A stretch of 64,000 nucleotides of DNA from Opitutaceae bacterium (GCA_028284235.1 JANQSC010000029.1:108371-172370), one strand, 5' to 3'; counted from the first letter of the stretch, positions 36,026 through 44,791 are shown. Notes: generated from the letters alone by a model not told the origin. Program-made: numbers and translations.

Positions 36026-37255
36026 TCACGCATACGAGCCTCCCGACTGGATTCCCAGTTCCTTGCGTCGGGCCGCTCGTTCCTGGGCGATCCTCGCCCC
36101 GTAACCCGATTTCCGATAGGCGTCCAGCGGATCCGCAGCGAGACCCTTCGAGCTGCGCCATTCCGCGGTCAATCCATCCACATTCGTGTTAAAGGCGGTT
36201 TTCAACACATTCTCGGCGTCTACGATCGAACCCTCACGCTGGAATTTCCGCAGCGCTGCCCGATCCACCAGAGCCGCTTTCACCCACAGGTCTTGAGCCG
36301 TCATGACAGTCTGGATCATCGCTTCCATCTTCGGTTTCAAATTGTGCGACTGATCCACCATGTAGGCAATATCCGGATACTCGCCAGCTTCATCGGCATA
36401 GTCATGGATTTCGTTGAAAATGCGAAAGATCTGATACGGATCGATCGAACCCAGCGTCAAGTCGTCGTCCGCGTAACGCCGGTCGTTGAAGTGGAAGCCC
36501 CCCAGCATGCGCTCGTCCAAAAGCCAAGCCACGATTTGCTCGATATTCTGGGCCGCATAGTGATGGCCCGTATCCACAAGCACCTTCGCCTGCGGGCCCG
36601 CGTCCTTGCAGAAAACGTACGACATCCCCCAGTCCGCGACGTCCGTGTGGTAAAACGCGGGCTCAAAGGGCTTGTACTCCACAAGCATCGTTTGGCTGTC
36701 CGAAAGCGCCGCGTGACACGCCCGCAGTCCTTCCTGAAAACGGCGCTTCCGCTTTCGAATGCTGTCTTGCCCGGGATAATTCGTCCCGTCGGCAAACCAC
36801 AGAGTGAAGAGATCGCTCCCCACTTCCTTGCCCAACTCGATGCAATCCAGACTATGGGCGAGCGCTTGCTGCCTCACCGCCGCGTCCGGATTGCCGAACG
36901 ACCCCAGCTTGTATTCCTGGTCCTGAAACAGATTCGCGTTGATCGAGCCAATACGCACCCCCGCTTCGTCCGCGATCTGCGCAACGGCGGCAGCGTTTTG
37001 TTCTTCCGAAAAATCCCACAACACATGCACGGCCACCGTCGGGCAACAACCCGTCAACTGGTGGGCCATCCCCGCGTCCGCAAACTTGTCGGCCGTGTCG
37101 ATGGCCGATCCATCCTGAAGAAACTTTCCGAAGCGCGTCCCCGTATCCGCGAATCCCCACGAAGGAAGCTCGATCTGCAATTGGTCCAAGGATGCGACAG
37201 CCTGCTCATTCATAGGGATAGAATAGCGCTCAAAACGTGATTTGCCCATCGACAT
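36026..37255 (-). CDS. rhaI: L-rhamnose isomerase, Pseudomonas-type
   Basis: 409 aa from the ATG at 37255 (37249 or 37213 also possible); the frame is open further up but enters the divergent regulator. Xylose-isomerase-like TIM barrel: 'LPSWGFADTGTRFGKF', 'TVAVHVLWDF', 'SINANLFQDQEYKLGS', 'ELGKEVGSDLFTLWFADGTNYPGQ', 'EYKPFEPAFYHTDVADWG', 'VLVDTGHHYAAQNIEQIVA', 'FHFNDRRYADDDLTLGSIDPY' and the tail 'YRKSGYGARIAQERAARR'. These match the P. stutzeri-type L-rhamnose isomerase block for block. Converts L-rhamnose to L-rhamnulose (Mn2+). First gene of the rha operon, divergent from an AraC regulator. Confidence 0.94.
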   Translation of the reverse strand: MSMGKSRFERYSIPMNEQAVASLDQLQIELPSWGFADTGTRFGKFLQDGSAIDTADKFADAGMAHQLTGCCPTVAVHVLWDFSEEQNAAAVAQIADEAGVRIGSINANLFQDQEYKLGSFGNPDAAVRQQALAHSLDCIELGKEVGSDLFTLWFADGTNYPGQDSIRKRKRRFQEGLRACHAALSDSQTMLVEYKPFEPAFYHTDVADWGMSYVFCKDAGPQAKVLVDTGHHYAAQNIEQIVAWLLDERMLGGFHFNDRRYADDDLTLGSIDPYQIFRIFNEIHDYADEAGEYPDIAYMVDQSHNLKPKMEAMIQTVMTAQDLWVKAALVDRAALRKFQREGSIVDAENVLKTAFNTNVDGLTAEWRSSKGLAADPLDAYRKSGYGARIAQERAARRKELGIQSGGSYA

Positions 37256-37256
37256 A

Positions 37257-37283
37257 CTGACAAATAATATACAAATTCTGACA
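37257..37283. promoter_or_regulatory. Candidate AraC-family binding site between rhaI and its regulator
   Basis: Direct repeat CTGACA at 37257-37262 and 37278-37283, start to start 21 bp (two DNA turns), in the very short divergent gap. AraC-type activators such as RhaS/RhaR bind direct half-sites with this kind of spacing. Confidence 0.5.
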
Positions 37284-37285
37284 CT

Positions 37286-38167
37286 ATGAGCACGGATGAG
37301 TTTTACTACCTTCCCCGGGCCGCTGAGCCCTCCGCCTGGAATGTCGAGATCCTCGGCGCGGGCCGCTCGGAAATCCGGCCCCACCAGCGCTATCCAGCGA
37401 CTCAACATCCTTTGGAATACAGCTTCATCTGGGAAGAAGGCCGCACTCTCCCCGCTTACCAAGTCATCTACATCACGCGCGGCTCGGGCGTGATCGAAAC
37501 TGAACGCACACCGCTCGCGACGCTGGTCGCCCCGGTTCTCGTCGTCCTTTTTCCGAATATCTGGCACCGATACCGACCCAACGCGGATACTGGTTGGAAC
37601 GAGCATTGGATCGGATTCGACGGCCCCCTCCCCCAACAAATGCAGTCCGATGGAATCCTCTCACCCGATCGGCCGCTTCTGGAAATCGGACGCCACCCGC
37701 AAGCGCTCCCGCAATTTCAACTCGTGCTCGACGAGTTGAAGGGCGAAGCGCTGGGATTTCGCCGTATCGCGGCTTCCTCCGTCCTGCAAATCCTCGCCCT
37801 CGCGACAAGTCTTCCACTCCGGAGCGAAGAAGAGAATCAACCCATGCGCGCCGTCGTTCGAGAAGCCTGCGCGATTCTGCGGGAACGGTCCGATCAAATC
37901 GTGACGATTGAATCGCTCGCCGCGGAGTTGAATGTCGGATACACTTATTTTCGTCGCATGTTCAAGCAATACACCGGATTCAGCCCAAAGCAGTATCACA
38001 CTCAGTTGCGATTCGAGCGCGTGAAACGCCTTCTGCAAGACGCTCGATTGTCAATTAGCGAAATCGCCCACCAGCTCGAATTCGACTCTCCGTTCCATCT
38101 GTCCCAGTGGTTTAAGAAACTGGCGAATACCCCGCCTTCCCAATGGCGGCGACAGCAGAAGCTGTAG
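37286..38167 (+). CDS. AraC-family transcriptional regulator, likely of rhamnose genes
   Basis: 293 aa. N-terminal cupin sugar-sensing domain (~50-160: 'RTLPAYQVIYITRGSGVIETE', quoted core 'YQVIYITRGSGVIE', and 'LFPNIWHRYRPNADTGW'). C-terminal AraC double helix-turn-helix (~195-290): 'VTIESLAAELNVGYTYFRR', 'FKQYTGFSPKQYH' and 'SISEIAHQLEFDSPFHLSQW'. Divergent from rhaI with only about 30 bp between starts, the usual layout for an activator of the neighbouring catabolic operon. Inducer presumed L-rhamnose or L-rhamnulose. Followed by a 242-bp gap with a family A repeat. Confidence 0.87.
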   Translation: MSTDEFYYLPRAAEPSAWNVEILGAGRSEIRPHQRYPATQHPLEYSFIWEEGRTLPAYQVIYITRGSGVIETERTPLATLVAPVLVVLFPNIWHRYRPNADTGWNEHWIGFDGPLPQQMQSDGILSPDRPLLEIGRHPQALPQFQLVLDELKGEALGFRRIAASSVLQILALATSLPLRSEEENQPMRAVVREACAILRERSDQIVTIESLAAELNVGYTYFRRMFKQYTGFSPKQYHTQLRFERVKRLLQDARLSISEIAHQLEFDSPFHLSQWFKKLANTPPSQWRRQQKL

Positions 38168-38261
38168 GGCAACGCCTGGCCAACCGATTTTGAACTTGAA
38201 GCGCAGCCGTCCCTGAACGACTGTAGCCCGGATCGAGATTTAGGCCTGATCGGCGTAAATG

Positions 38262-38332
38262 AACGCGTCGGGACGTCGCGTTCCACCATTGACGTAAGCA
38301 GATAAGGTGGAACCCGCCGTCCCGGCGGGTTT
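38262..38332. repeat. GC-rich inverted repeat (family A, copy 3)
   Basis: aacgcgtcgggacgtcgcgtt-ccacc...ggtggaa-cccgccgtcccggcggg. A short family B-like remnant (gcggcccgcccggcggtcgggccctacc) follows at 38341. Confidence 0.85.
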
Positions 38333-38409
38333 AGATTGCCGCGGCCCGCCCGGCGGTCGGGCCCTACCTTTCGACTTCAATCGTTTTCCTCCATTCCAAA
38401 CCCCTCCTA

Positions 38410-39810
38410 ATGCCCCTCCCCAAACCCGCTCGAGATTCTAGCTCGTCTTCTAATGAGTACGAACGCGAGCTCGTATCCAAAAATTCCTTAAAAGGCGCCA
38501 ACAAATTCTGGGGCATGTACGCGGGCGAACACGCGGCTGGAACCGAGTTCATGATCGGCCCGCTCTTCCTTCTCAGCGGCGTCAGTTTGCAGAACATTTT
38601 CCTGGGGCTCCTATTCGGCAACTTGATGGCCGTGCTCAGCTGGCGCTACCTCTGCGCGCCCATCGCCACCCAAGCGCGGCTAACGCTCTACTACCACCTG
38701 GAGAAAATCGCCGGAAAGTGGCTAGTCCTCCTCTACAACCTCGCCAACGGCGTCCTCTTTTGCTTTTTGGCCGGGGCCATGATCACGGTTTCCGCAACGG
38801 CAGTGGGCATTCCGTTCAACGCGCCTATGCCGTCCATTGAGGACCTTTATCCCAACAGCATCTCCTTCGTGGTCATCGTGCTCGCAGTGGGCGTCGTTAT
38901 TTCCATCGTCGCGTCCTTGGGATACGAAACGGTGGCGAAGTTCGCCAATATCGCAGCGCCCTGGATGGTGCTCGTCTTCCTCGCCTGCGGTATCGTGTCG
39001 TTCAAGCAACTCGATGTATCCAGCTGGTCGACACTCAACGCGTTGTGGACCGAATCCATCGCGTTCGCCCAGGAAGGACAGACGGAATCCACTATGGGAT
39101 TCTGGAGCGTGTTTCTCTTCGCCTGGTTTTGCAACGCCGCCATGCATGTGGGCATGTCCGACTTGTCCGTGTTTCGCTTCGCGAAAAGAGCGAGCTACGG
39201 CTGGGCCACGTCCGCGGGCATGTACGTCGGCCATTACATGGCGTGGATCGCCGCAGCCTTCATGCTCGCCGCCCAAATCAAGTTGCTCCAGGACGCGAAT
39301 CCCGTGCCTGGCCCGATGGCGAACAACGTGACCGGACTGGCCGGGATCATCTGCGTAATCGTCGCTGGCTGGACCACCGCCAATCCGACTATCTACCGAG
39401 CGGGACTCGCCTTCCAGGGAATGATCCAGACCTTTTATCCCCGAGTGTCCCGATCGAAAACGACCTTCGTCGCGGGGCTGGTCGCAACCTTCGCCGGCGT
39501 CTTTCCGGCCTTCGCCTGGAAACTGCTCGGATTCGTGGGAATCTACGGAACCATCCTCGCCCCAATCGGAGCGATCATCTTTTGCGACTGGCATTTCCGC
39601 TGCAAGGGCAACGCCGATACGCTGCACCGGTCGCAGCCCGCGACCCCGTTCAACCTCACGGTTCTCTTCGCCTGGCTCATTCCTGTCGGCGTCGCGCTTT
39701 ACTTCATACAGTACGCCGGAGTCACCCCTTGGGCCTTTCCGCTCCCGTGCTGGATTGCCTGCGGGGCCCTCTACCTCCTCTTCAACCGCAAGACCACTTT
39801 CGCTTCATAA
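38410..39810 (+). CDS. NCS1-type (purine-cytosine permease-like) membrane transporter
   Basis: 466 aa with 12 predicted membrane helices. Start region 'GANKFWGMYAGEHAAGTEFMIGPLFLLSGVSLQNIFLGLLFG' (TM1-2, given by its core GPLFLLSGVSLQN) and 'LSWRYLCAPIATQARLTLYY' resemble cytosine permease/NCS1 carriers, which use the LeuT fold with a cation gradient. Known NCS1 cargo is nucleobases, allantoin and vitamins. Here it follows the rha regulator and no other rhamnose importer is visible, so it may transport L-rhamnose or a related sugar; that is inference. The 68-aa membrane protein begins directly at its stop codon. Confidence 0.72.
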   Translation: MPLPKPARDSSSSSNEYERELVSKNSLKGANKFWGMYAGEHAAGTEFMIGPLFLLSGVSLQNIFLGLLFGNLMAVLSWRYLCAPIATQARLTLYYHLEKIAGKWLVLLYNLANGVLFCFLAGAMITVSATAVGIPFNAPMPSIEDLYPNSISFVVIVLAVGVVISIVASLGYETVAKFANIAAPWMVLVFLACGIVSFKQLDVSSWSTLNALWTESIAFAQEGQTESTMGFWSVFLFAWFCNAAMHVGMSDLSVFRFAKRASYGWATSAGMYVGHYMAWIAAAFMLAAQIKLLQDANPVPGPMANNVTGLAGIICVIVAGWTTANPTIYRAGLAFQGMIQTFYPRVSRSKTTFVAGLVATFAGVFPAFAWKLLGFVGIYGTILAPIGAIIFCDWHFRCKGNADTLHRSQPATPFNLTVLFAWLIPVGVALYFIQYAGVTPWAFPLPCWIACGALYLLFNRKTTFAS

Positions 39811-40017
39811 ATGAAACTCGCATTGAAAACGCTCTCACGGCTGGGACTGGCCTTCACGATCATTCCCTCGTTCCTGTTCCTCTTCGATCTCATCCGTTTG
39901 GAAACCGTGAAGCTCGCCATGATCGCCGGCGTCGTTCTATGGTTCGCCACCTCCCCGTTTTTACAAGCGAGCGCAGCGAGCAGGGTCGTTCACTCGGAAA
40001 ATCAGGACAATCTATAG
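39811..40017 (+). CDS. Small two-helix membrane protein paired with the NCS1 carrier
   Basis: 68 aa; its ATG follows the transporter stop with no gap (TAAATG), so the two are translationally coupled. Two hydrophobic helices ('LGLAFTIIPSFLFLF' and 'KLAMIAGVVLWFATSPF') joined by a short loop, and a polar tail. The 'IPSFL...KLAMIAGVVLWF' pattern is like small proteins found next to SSS/NCS1-type carriers in related bacteria (recalled, not checked). Probably an accessory subunit or regulator of the permease. No enzymatic motif. Confidence 0.65.
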   Translation: MKLALKTLSRLGLAFTIIPSFLFLFDLIRLETVKLAMIAGVVLWFATSPFLQASAASRVVHSENQDNL

Positions 40018-40104
40018 CGTCTTTCGAGAGCCTTCTCGAAGAAATGTCTTGGGACTGGCCCAAAGACATCTTGGTGTAGCAGTGTACTGTAGTTAACAGT
40101 GATC

Positions 40105-40328
40105 TCTCCGAGATCAAATCTCGTCCCGTCGAGACAGGACGAGAGCCAGCAACTACATCGGGGTCTCCGACAGGATCCCGCCCAGGGCGGAAGCAGGAAC
40201 TTGCGGTAGGTTTTAGCGAGCAGCGTTATAGACTCTCATCGGAAGATCCTTGTCCCATCCCGTCAGCCGGGATGGGATCCTTGTGTTCCCGCTGGGCGGG
40301 AACATTTCGCCGCAAGGCGACTGTTAAA
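40105..40328. repeat. Hairpin-mosaic repeat region (family C-like, copy 6)
   Basis: The 500-bp gap 40018-40517 holds no gene. It contains stems GATCTCTCCGAGATC, TCTCGTCCCGTCGAGACAGGACGAGA (20 bases at most per arm), CCATCCCGTCAGCCGGGATGG, GTTCCCGCTGGGCGGGAAC and TCGCCGCAAGGCGA, several ending in gatcct. Confidence 0.6.
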
Positions 40329-40517
40329 CAAAAAGCACGAATTCAAATCTAAGATCTTTGAATCAGCCGCTTAGGGCTTAAGCTGACGCGTTTGCTCTGA
40401 GCGAGAAGATCGGACCTCTACCAAATAGGCAGGGAAGGAAAAAACGACTAATTGCGCTGTACCTCAGGGAGTATTCATGTAAATTCCGATCTTCAAATCC
40501 CCCCCTTTGGAAGCCCT

Positions 40518-43034
40518 ATGAAACTACTTCGACTCTTCTTTCCCGCCCTCCTCCTCGCCCCCTCGCTCCTCTTCGGTGACGCGATTCGCCAGACCAAGGG
40601 CGATTTCTACGACGCCTTCCGGCAGCTCGACGTCGACCTCCCCACTCCGAATGTCTACCGGACTGCCTCCGGCGCCCCCGGCGCTGAATACTGGCAGCAA
40701 AGGGCCGACTATAAGATCGACGTCACCCTCGACGAGACCAAACGCCGCCTCACCGCTTCGGAGACAATCACCTACACCAACAACTCGCCCGACACGCTGC
40801 GCTACATCTGGCTCCAGCTCGACCAAAACCGATTTCGTAACGATTCCACCGCTCGACTGACCCAGACTTCCGGACGAGACTCCGTCAGCTACAGCGATCT
40901 TGCTCGCGCCCAAAGCTACGAAGATCTGCCGCACGGCCACGAAATCCTCTCCGTCACCGACAAGCAAGGCAACGACCTCACGTATACGATTGTGGATACA
41001 ATGATGCGGATCGACCTGCCTTCCGCGCTCAAGCCCGGCGACACCAACACCTTCTCCGTTTCCTGGGCCTTCAACATCATCGATAACAATCGCATCGGCG
41101 GCCGCAACGGATACGAGCACTTCACCGACAACGACACCTACATCTACTTTATCGCCCAGTGGTTCCCGCGCCTCGTCGCCTACACCGACTACGCTGGCTG
41201 GCAGCATAAACAGTTTCTCGGACGCGGCGAATTCACCCTGGAGTTCGGCGACTACGACGTATCCATCACCGTTCCCGCCGACCACATCGTCTCCGCTACC
41301 GGAGAGCTTAGAAATCCCGCCGCCGTGCTGACCAGCGAACAACGCCAGCGATTGAACGAGGCTCGCGAAGCGGACAAGCCCGTCTTCATCGTCACTCCCG
41401 AAGAAGCCCTCGAGAACGAGAGCGAAGGTTCCAGCGAAATGAAAACCTGGAAGTTCAAAGCGGAGAACGTGCGCGACTTCGCCTGGTGTAGCTCCCGTAA
41501 ATTCATCTGGGACGCCATGATCCACCACCAAGAAGGAGCCGAGCATCCCGAAGTGCTGGCCATGTCCTTCTATCCCAACGAAGCCATGCCCATCTGGGGA
41601 ACCTATTCCACGGAAGCCGTGGTGCATACCATGGAAGTCTACTCGCGGCTCTCCTTCGACTACCCATATCCCACCGCTCAATCGGTGAACACCTGGCTGC
41701 GCGGAGGAATGGAATACCCGATGATCACCTTCAACGGGTATCGACCCAAGCCCTACAAAAAGGGAGGGAAAAGCGATAGCGACAAAGACGACGAGGAATC
41801 GGACGACGAATCGAGCAACGAAGACGAGGCGGAAGAAGAAACCGACGACGAAGAGACTCCCGAAAAAACCTACTCCCGCAGCACAAAGTCCGCCCTCATT
41901 CTCGTAATCATTCACGAAATCGGCCACATCTACTTCCCCATGGTTGTCAACTCCGACGAGCGCCAATGGACCTGGATGGACGAAGGCATCAACAGCTTCC
42001 TCCAACGCGTTGCCGAGTTCGAATGGGAAGAGGATTTCTTCCAACGCGGCAACGCTCCCGTACTAGATTCAATTTCCAAATACATGGTCACCCAAAACCA
42101 AGTGCCGATTATGACCCAGTCGGACTCCGCCCTGCAGTTCGGCCCCAACGCCTACACCAAACCGGCCGCCGCCCTCATGGTACTGCGCGAAACCGTAATG
42201 GGACGCGAACTCTTCGACCACGCCTTCCGCGAGTACTCGCAGCGCTGGAAATTCAAGCGTCCCACGCCCGCCGATTTCTTCCGCACCATGGAAGACGCGT
42301 CCGGCATCGATCTCGACTGGTTCTGGCGCGGCTGGTTCTACAGCACGGACCACGTGGACGTAGCCGTCACCGACGTACGCGAATACCAAGTCTCAACGCT
42401 CGATCCGGATATCGAGTTCGACATCAAACGCGAAGACCACGCCGAAAAACATCCCGAAGCGCTCACCCAGATTCGCAACCGCGAAGAAGGCATGACCACG
42501 CGACGGCAGCGTCGACCAGAGCTCAGCGACTTCTACAACGAAAACGATCCGTTCACTGTCACCAATAAAGACCGCAACAAATACACCAGCACTCTGGAGG
42601 GACTGGAAGACTGGGAACGCGAAACGCTGGAACGCGCTCTTGAGGAGAACAAGTACATCTACTTCATCGACTTCAAGAACATCGGTGGACTCGCCACTCC
42701 ATTGCCGTTGAACATCGTCAACGCCGACGAATCCGAGGAGTTCATCATGATTCCCGCCGAGATCTGGCGCTACAACATCAAAGAAGTCACCAAAATGCTA
42801 ATACGCGACCAAGCGATGGCTTCTATCGAGCTCGATCCCCGTCACGAAACCGCCGACTCGGACTACTCCAACAACTTCTTCCCGCCGCGGATCCAGCGGT
42901 CTCGTCTCGAATTGTACAAGAGCAAAGACAATTCCAAAGACATGATGGCTGACATGCTCACCAAACTGCGTGAGAACAAAGGAGGCGAAGGCGAGTCGGA
43001 CAAGGAAGTCCCCCTGAAGCAAGCGGACGAGTAG
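40518..43034 (+). CDS. Secreted M1-family (gluzincin) metallopeptidase
   Basis: 838 aa from the ATG that starts a clear signal peptide (MKLLRLFFPALLLAPSLLFG). Residues ~55-330: beta-rich M1 N-terminal domain ('YKIDVTLDETKRRLTASETITYTNN' in family sense). Catalytic zinc motif HEIGH at 466-470 with the third ligand Glu489, i.e. HExxH-x18-E, preceded by a region where M1 enzymes carry the GxMEN exopeptidase loop; here it reads RGGMEYPMITF. Between ~417 and 450 is a very acidic insert (runs of D/E/S), probably a calcium-binding or flexible linker. Likely periplasmic peptide degradation. Followed 10 bp later by a thioesterase gene. Confidence 0.85.
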   Translation: MKLLRLFFPALLLAPSLLFGDAIRQTKGDFYDAFRQLDVDLPTPNVYRTASGAPGAEYWQQRADYKIDVTLDETKRRLTASETITYTNNSPDTLRYIWLQLDQNRFRNDSTARLTQTSGRDSVSYSDLARAQSYEDLPHGHEILSVTDKQGNDLTYTIVDTMMRIDLPSALKPGDTNTFSVSWAFNIIDNNRIGGRNGYEHFTDNDTYIYFIAQWFPRLVAYTDYAGWQHKQFLGRGEFTLEFGDYDVSITVPADHIVSATGELRNPAAVLTSEQRQRLNEAREADKPVFIVTPEEALENESEGSSEMKTWKFKAENVRDFAWCSSRKFIWDAMIHHQEGAEHPEVLAMSFYPNEAMPIWGTYSTEAVVHTMEVYSRLSFDYPYPTAQSVNTWLRGGMEYPMITFNGYRPKPYKKGGKSDSDKDDEESDDESSNEDEAEEETDDEETPEKTYSRSTKSALILVIIHEIGHIYFPMVVNSDERQWTWMDEGINSFLQRVAEFEWEEDFFQRGNAPVLDSISKYMVTQNQVPIMTQSDSALQFGPNAYTKPAAALMVLRETVMGRELFDHAFREYSQRWKFKRPTPADFFRTMEDASGIDLDWFWRGWFYSTDHVDVAVTDVREYQVSTLDPDIEFDIKREDHAEKHPEALTQIRNREEGMTTRRQRRPELSDFYNENDPFTVTNKDRNKYTSTLEGLEDWERETLERALEENKYIYFIDFKNIGGLATPLPLNIVNADESEEFIMIPAEIWRYNIKEVTKMLIRDQAMASIELDPRHETADSDYSNNFFPPRIQRSRLELYKSKDNSKDMMADMLTKLRENKGGEGESDKEVPLKQADE

Positions 43035-43044
43035 ATCGCTCATC

Positions 43045-43461
43045 ATGCGCATTCCCGATCTCCCATTCAACGCCTTGATCGGTATCCAATACTCGGACGA
43101 CGAGCGTTACACCCTCGTCTTGCCCGAAGACCCGAAATACACGAATCACCTCGGCACCGTTCACGCCAGCGCCTTGCTGGCGTTGGCCGAAGCGACCAGC
43201 GGCCAGTGTTTGGTCGATTTGACCCGGGAAGTCGACTTCCCGCTTATCCCTGTCGTGCGGCGCCTCGAGTCAAAATTCGTAAAGCCCGCCCAGGGAGCGA
43301 TCTACTCCAGCTACCACTTGCCCGGCGACGCCAGCGAACCGTTCCTCGAAACGCTCGCAAGTCGAGGCCGAGCGCTGCTTTCGATCCCTGTGCAAATCCA
43401 CGACCAAAACGAAACGCTGGCATTGAACGCCACTGTCGACTGGTTCGTATCCAAACAATGA
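43045..43461 (+). CDS. Hotdog-fold thioesterase-like protein (DUF4442/PaaI-like)
   Basis: 138 aa. 'NHLGTVHASALLALAEATSGQ' (core HLGTVHASALLALAEA) is the PaaI/DUF4442 hotdog signature with central helix; 'VVRRLESKFVKPAQGAIYS' follows as in acyl-CoA thioesterases. Expected role: hydrolysis of acyl-CoA or a related thioester in the cytosol; substrate unknown. Begins 10 bp after the M1 peptidase stop and ends overlapping the next start (ATGA), so it is in a three-gene operon. Confidence 0.75.
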   Translation: MRIPDLPFNALIGIQYSDDERYTLVLPEDPKYTNHLGTVHASALLALAEATSGQCLVDLTREVDFPLIPVVRRLESKFVKPAQGAIYSSYHLPGDASEPFLETLASRGRALLSIPVQIHDQNETLALNATVDWFVSKQ

Positions 43462-43955
43462 AGTCGTCGCCATTCATTCTTTGCGCGGCACTGTTGCTGG
43501 CAAGTTCAACCGCATTCGCCCACAGGACTCCGGCGAGCCTGACAACGATCGAGGCAAATCCGAACACCAACGCCATCGAGATCGTCCATCGCATTCACAT
43601 GCACGACGCCGAATACGCGCTGAAACAAAGCAGCGCGGATCCAGAAGATTCCGTCGACACCCTAAAGGGCCAGGCTCGGATCGCCCTGCTCGTCGAGAGC
43701 GCGTTTCAGATCGTCGATTCCGCAACGGGAAAACCCGTGCCACTCACTCTTGTCGGAGCTCAAGTAGAACGCGATTCCCTCCTCGTGTTTCAAGAACGAG
43801 AAGGCGCTCTCCCAAAGAAACTCAAAATCCGCAACGAGACCTTCCGCGAAATTTTTCCCAATCAAGTGAATACAGTCACCATTTTGCTCGGCGAAACGGA
43901 TCAGTCACTCGTATTCGACGGCTCAAAAGAATGGCTCTCGATCACAATCGAGTAG
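43458..43955 (+). CDS. DUF6702-like secreted protein
   Basis: 165 aa from the ATG overlapping the thioesterase stop. Signal peptide MKSSPFILCAALLLASSTAFAH. The mature part is a small all-beta domain with 'IEIVHRIHMHDAEYALKQ', later 'VYEFREIFPNQVNTVTI'-like strands (seen here as 'NETFREIFPNQVNTVTILL'). The His-rich first strand and 'DAEYAL' element look like DUF6702 proteins, which have no assigned function. Co-translated with the thioesterase; likely periplasmic. Confidence 0.6.
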   Translation: MKSSPFILCAALLLASSTAFAHRTPASLTTIEANPNTNAIEIVHRIHMHDAEYALKQSSADPEDSVDTLKGQARIALLVESAFQIVDSATGKPVPLTLVGAQVERDSLLVFQEREGALPKKLKIRNETFREIFPNQVNTVTILLGETDQSLVFDGSKEWLSITIE

Positions 43956-44000
43956 AGCGACAAAGAAGTTTTGCGTATCAATCGGGTTTGCTGCTTGGAA

Positions 44001-44071
44001 AACGCGCCGGGACGTCGCGTTCCACCTATTTCAAGTAGCTAAAGGTGGAACCCGACGTCCCGGCGGGTTTT
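44001..44071. repeat. GC-rich inverted repeat (family A, copy 4)
   Basis: aacgcgccgggacgtcgcgtt-ccacc...ggtggaa-cccgacgtcccggcggg, between convergent genes, where it could act as a two-way hairpin. Confidence 0.85.
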
Positions 44072-44149
44072 AGTTGGCACGTATTCGCAAATTGGAAGAG
44101 CTATAATCTATTTTCGTCACCCCCCGATCACTGCGCACAACACGTGCGA

Positions 44150-44791
44150 TCAATGCTCGCCGTGCTCCCAGATGGGATGAATTGGCGCATCGCCGACCTG
44201 CTGTTCCGGTGTGTATCCACCCGAGTGGTGACTCGGGCCCGGGTAGCCAATCACCTTCCAGCCCGCGTAGTCCTGATTGCCCCCGTATTTCGGGTCCGCT
44301 AGAAATCCGATTATCGTGTGGGCTCGGATCGTTTCGAAAAACGCGTCCGCCGCCCCCGCGGCCTCCGGCCAACCCTCGACGGAACCGGACTCCATCGCCG
44401 CGAGCAAAGTGTCTTGATCGGATTCGTCCAAGTCCGCAAACGCCTTGCCATACTGGGCCTGCGACGCCGCGTTGACACCCTGCAAACCCGAGTTGTATTG
44501 AGGTTTCTGGGACGCGTCCTCATGAGCGAGCGCTTTATCAATAAAGTTGACGCAGTTCGCCTCGATCGCCCCCGGCTCGTGGTCGGCGGGAATAATCCGC
44601 CCAGTAATCGCTTCGACCGTTCGCCATTGATCGGGGTTGAACGTGACCGGTGAATCGCTTTCATGCGACGCCGCCACGGCCAACGGACGCGGCAGATTGA
44701 TCATCGCCAAAAACGTTCCCCCATAGATCGCGCTCTGAGCAACGAACTGGCGACGGGATAATTCTGTTGAATTGCCTATTTCCTTTGCCAT
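44150..44791 (-). CDS. Gluconate 2-dehydrogenase subunit 3 family protein, Tat-exported
   Basis: 213 aa. Tat signal 'SRRQFVAQSAIYGG' near residue 12, then 'TFNPDQWRTVEAITGRIIPAD' (core WRTVEAITGRIIP), the signature of the small 'subunit 3' partner of GMC-type sugar dehydrogenases. 'DAFFETIRAHTIIGFLADPKYGGN' and 'GWKVIGYPGP' are also family features. It lacks cofactor motifs; its role is to chaperone or co-export the flavin subunit. Ten base pairs downstream of the GMC oxidoreductase gene, so the pair is one operon. No cytochrome c subunit is adjacent. Confidence 0.88.
   Translation of the reverse strand: MAKEIGNSTELSRRQFVAQSAIYGGTFLAMINLPRPLAVAASHESDSPVTFNPDQWRTVEAITGRIIPADHEPGAIEANCVNFIDKALAHEDASQKPQYNSGLQGVNAASQAQYGKAFADLDESDQDTLLAAMESGSVEGWPEAAGAADAFFETIRAHTIIGFLADPKYGGNQDYAGWKVIGYPGPSHHSGGYTPEQQVGDAPIHPIWEHGEH

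Noticed and set aside
40524..42044. 506-codon open frame on the minus strand
   Set aside because: It is the antisense shadow of the M1 peptidase gene, whose signal peptide and HEIGH zinc site are real; the shadow has no recognisable motif and a biased composition.
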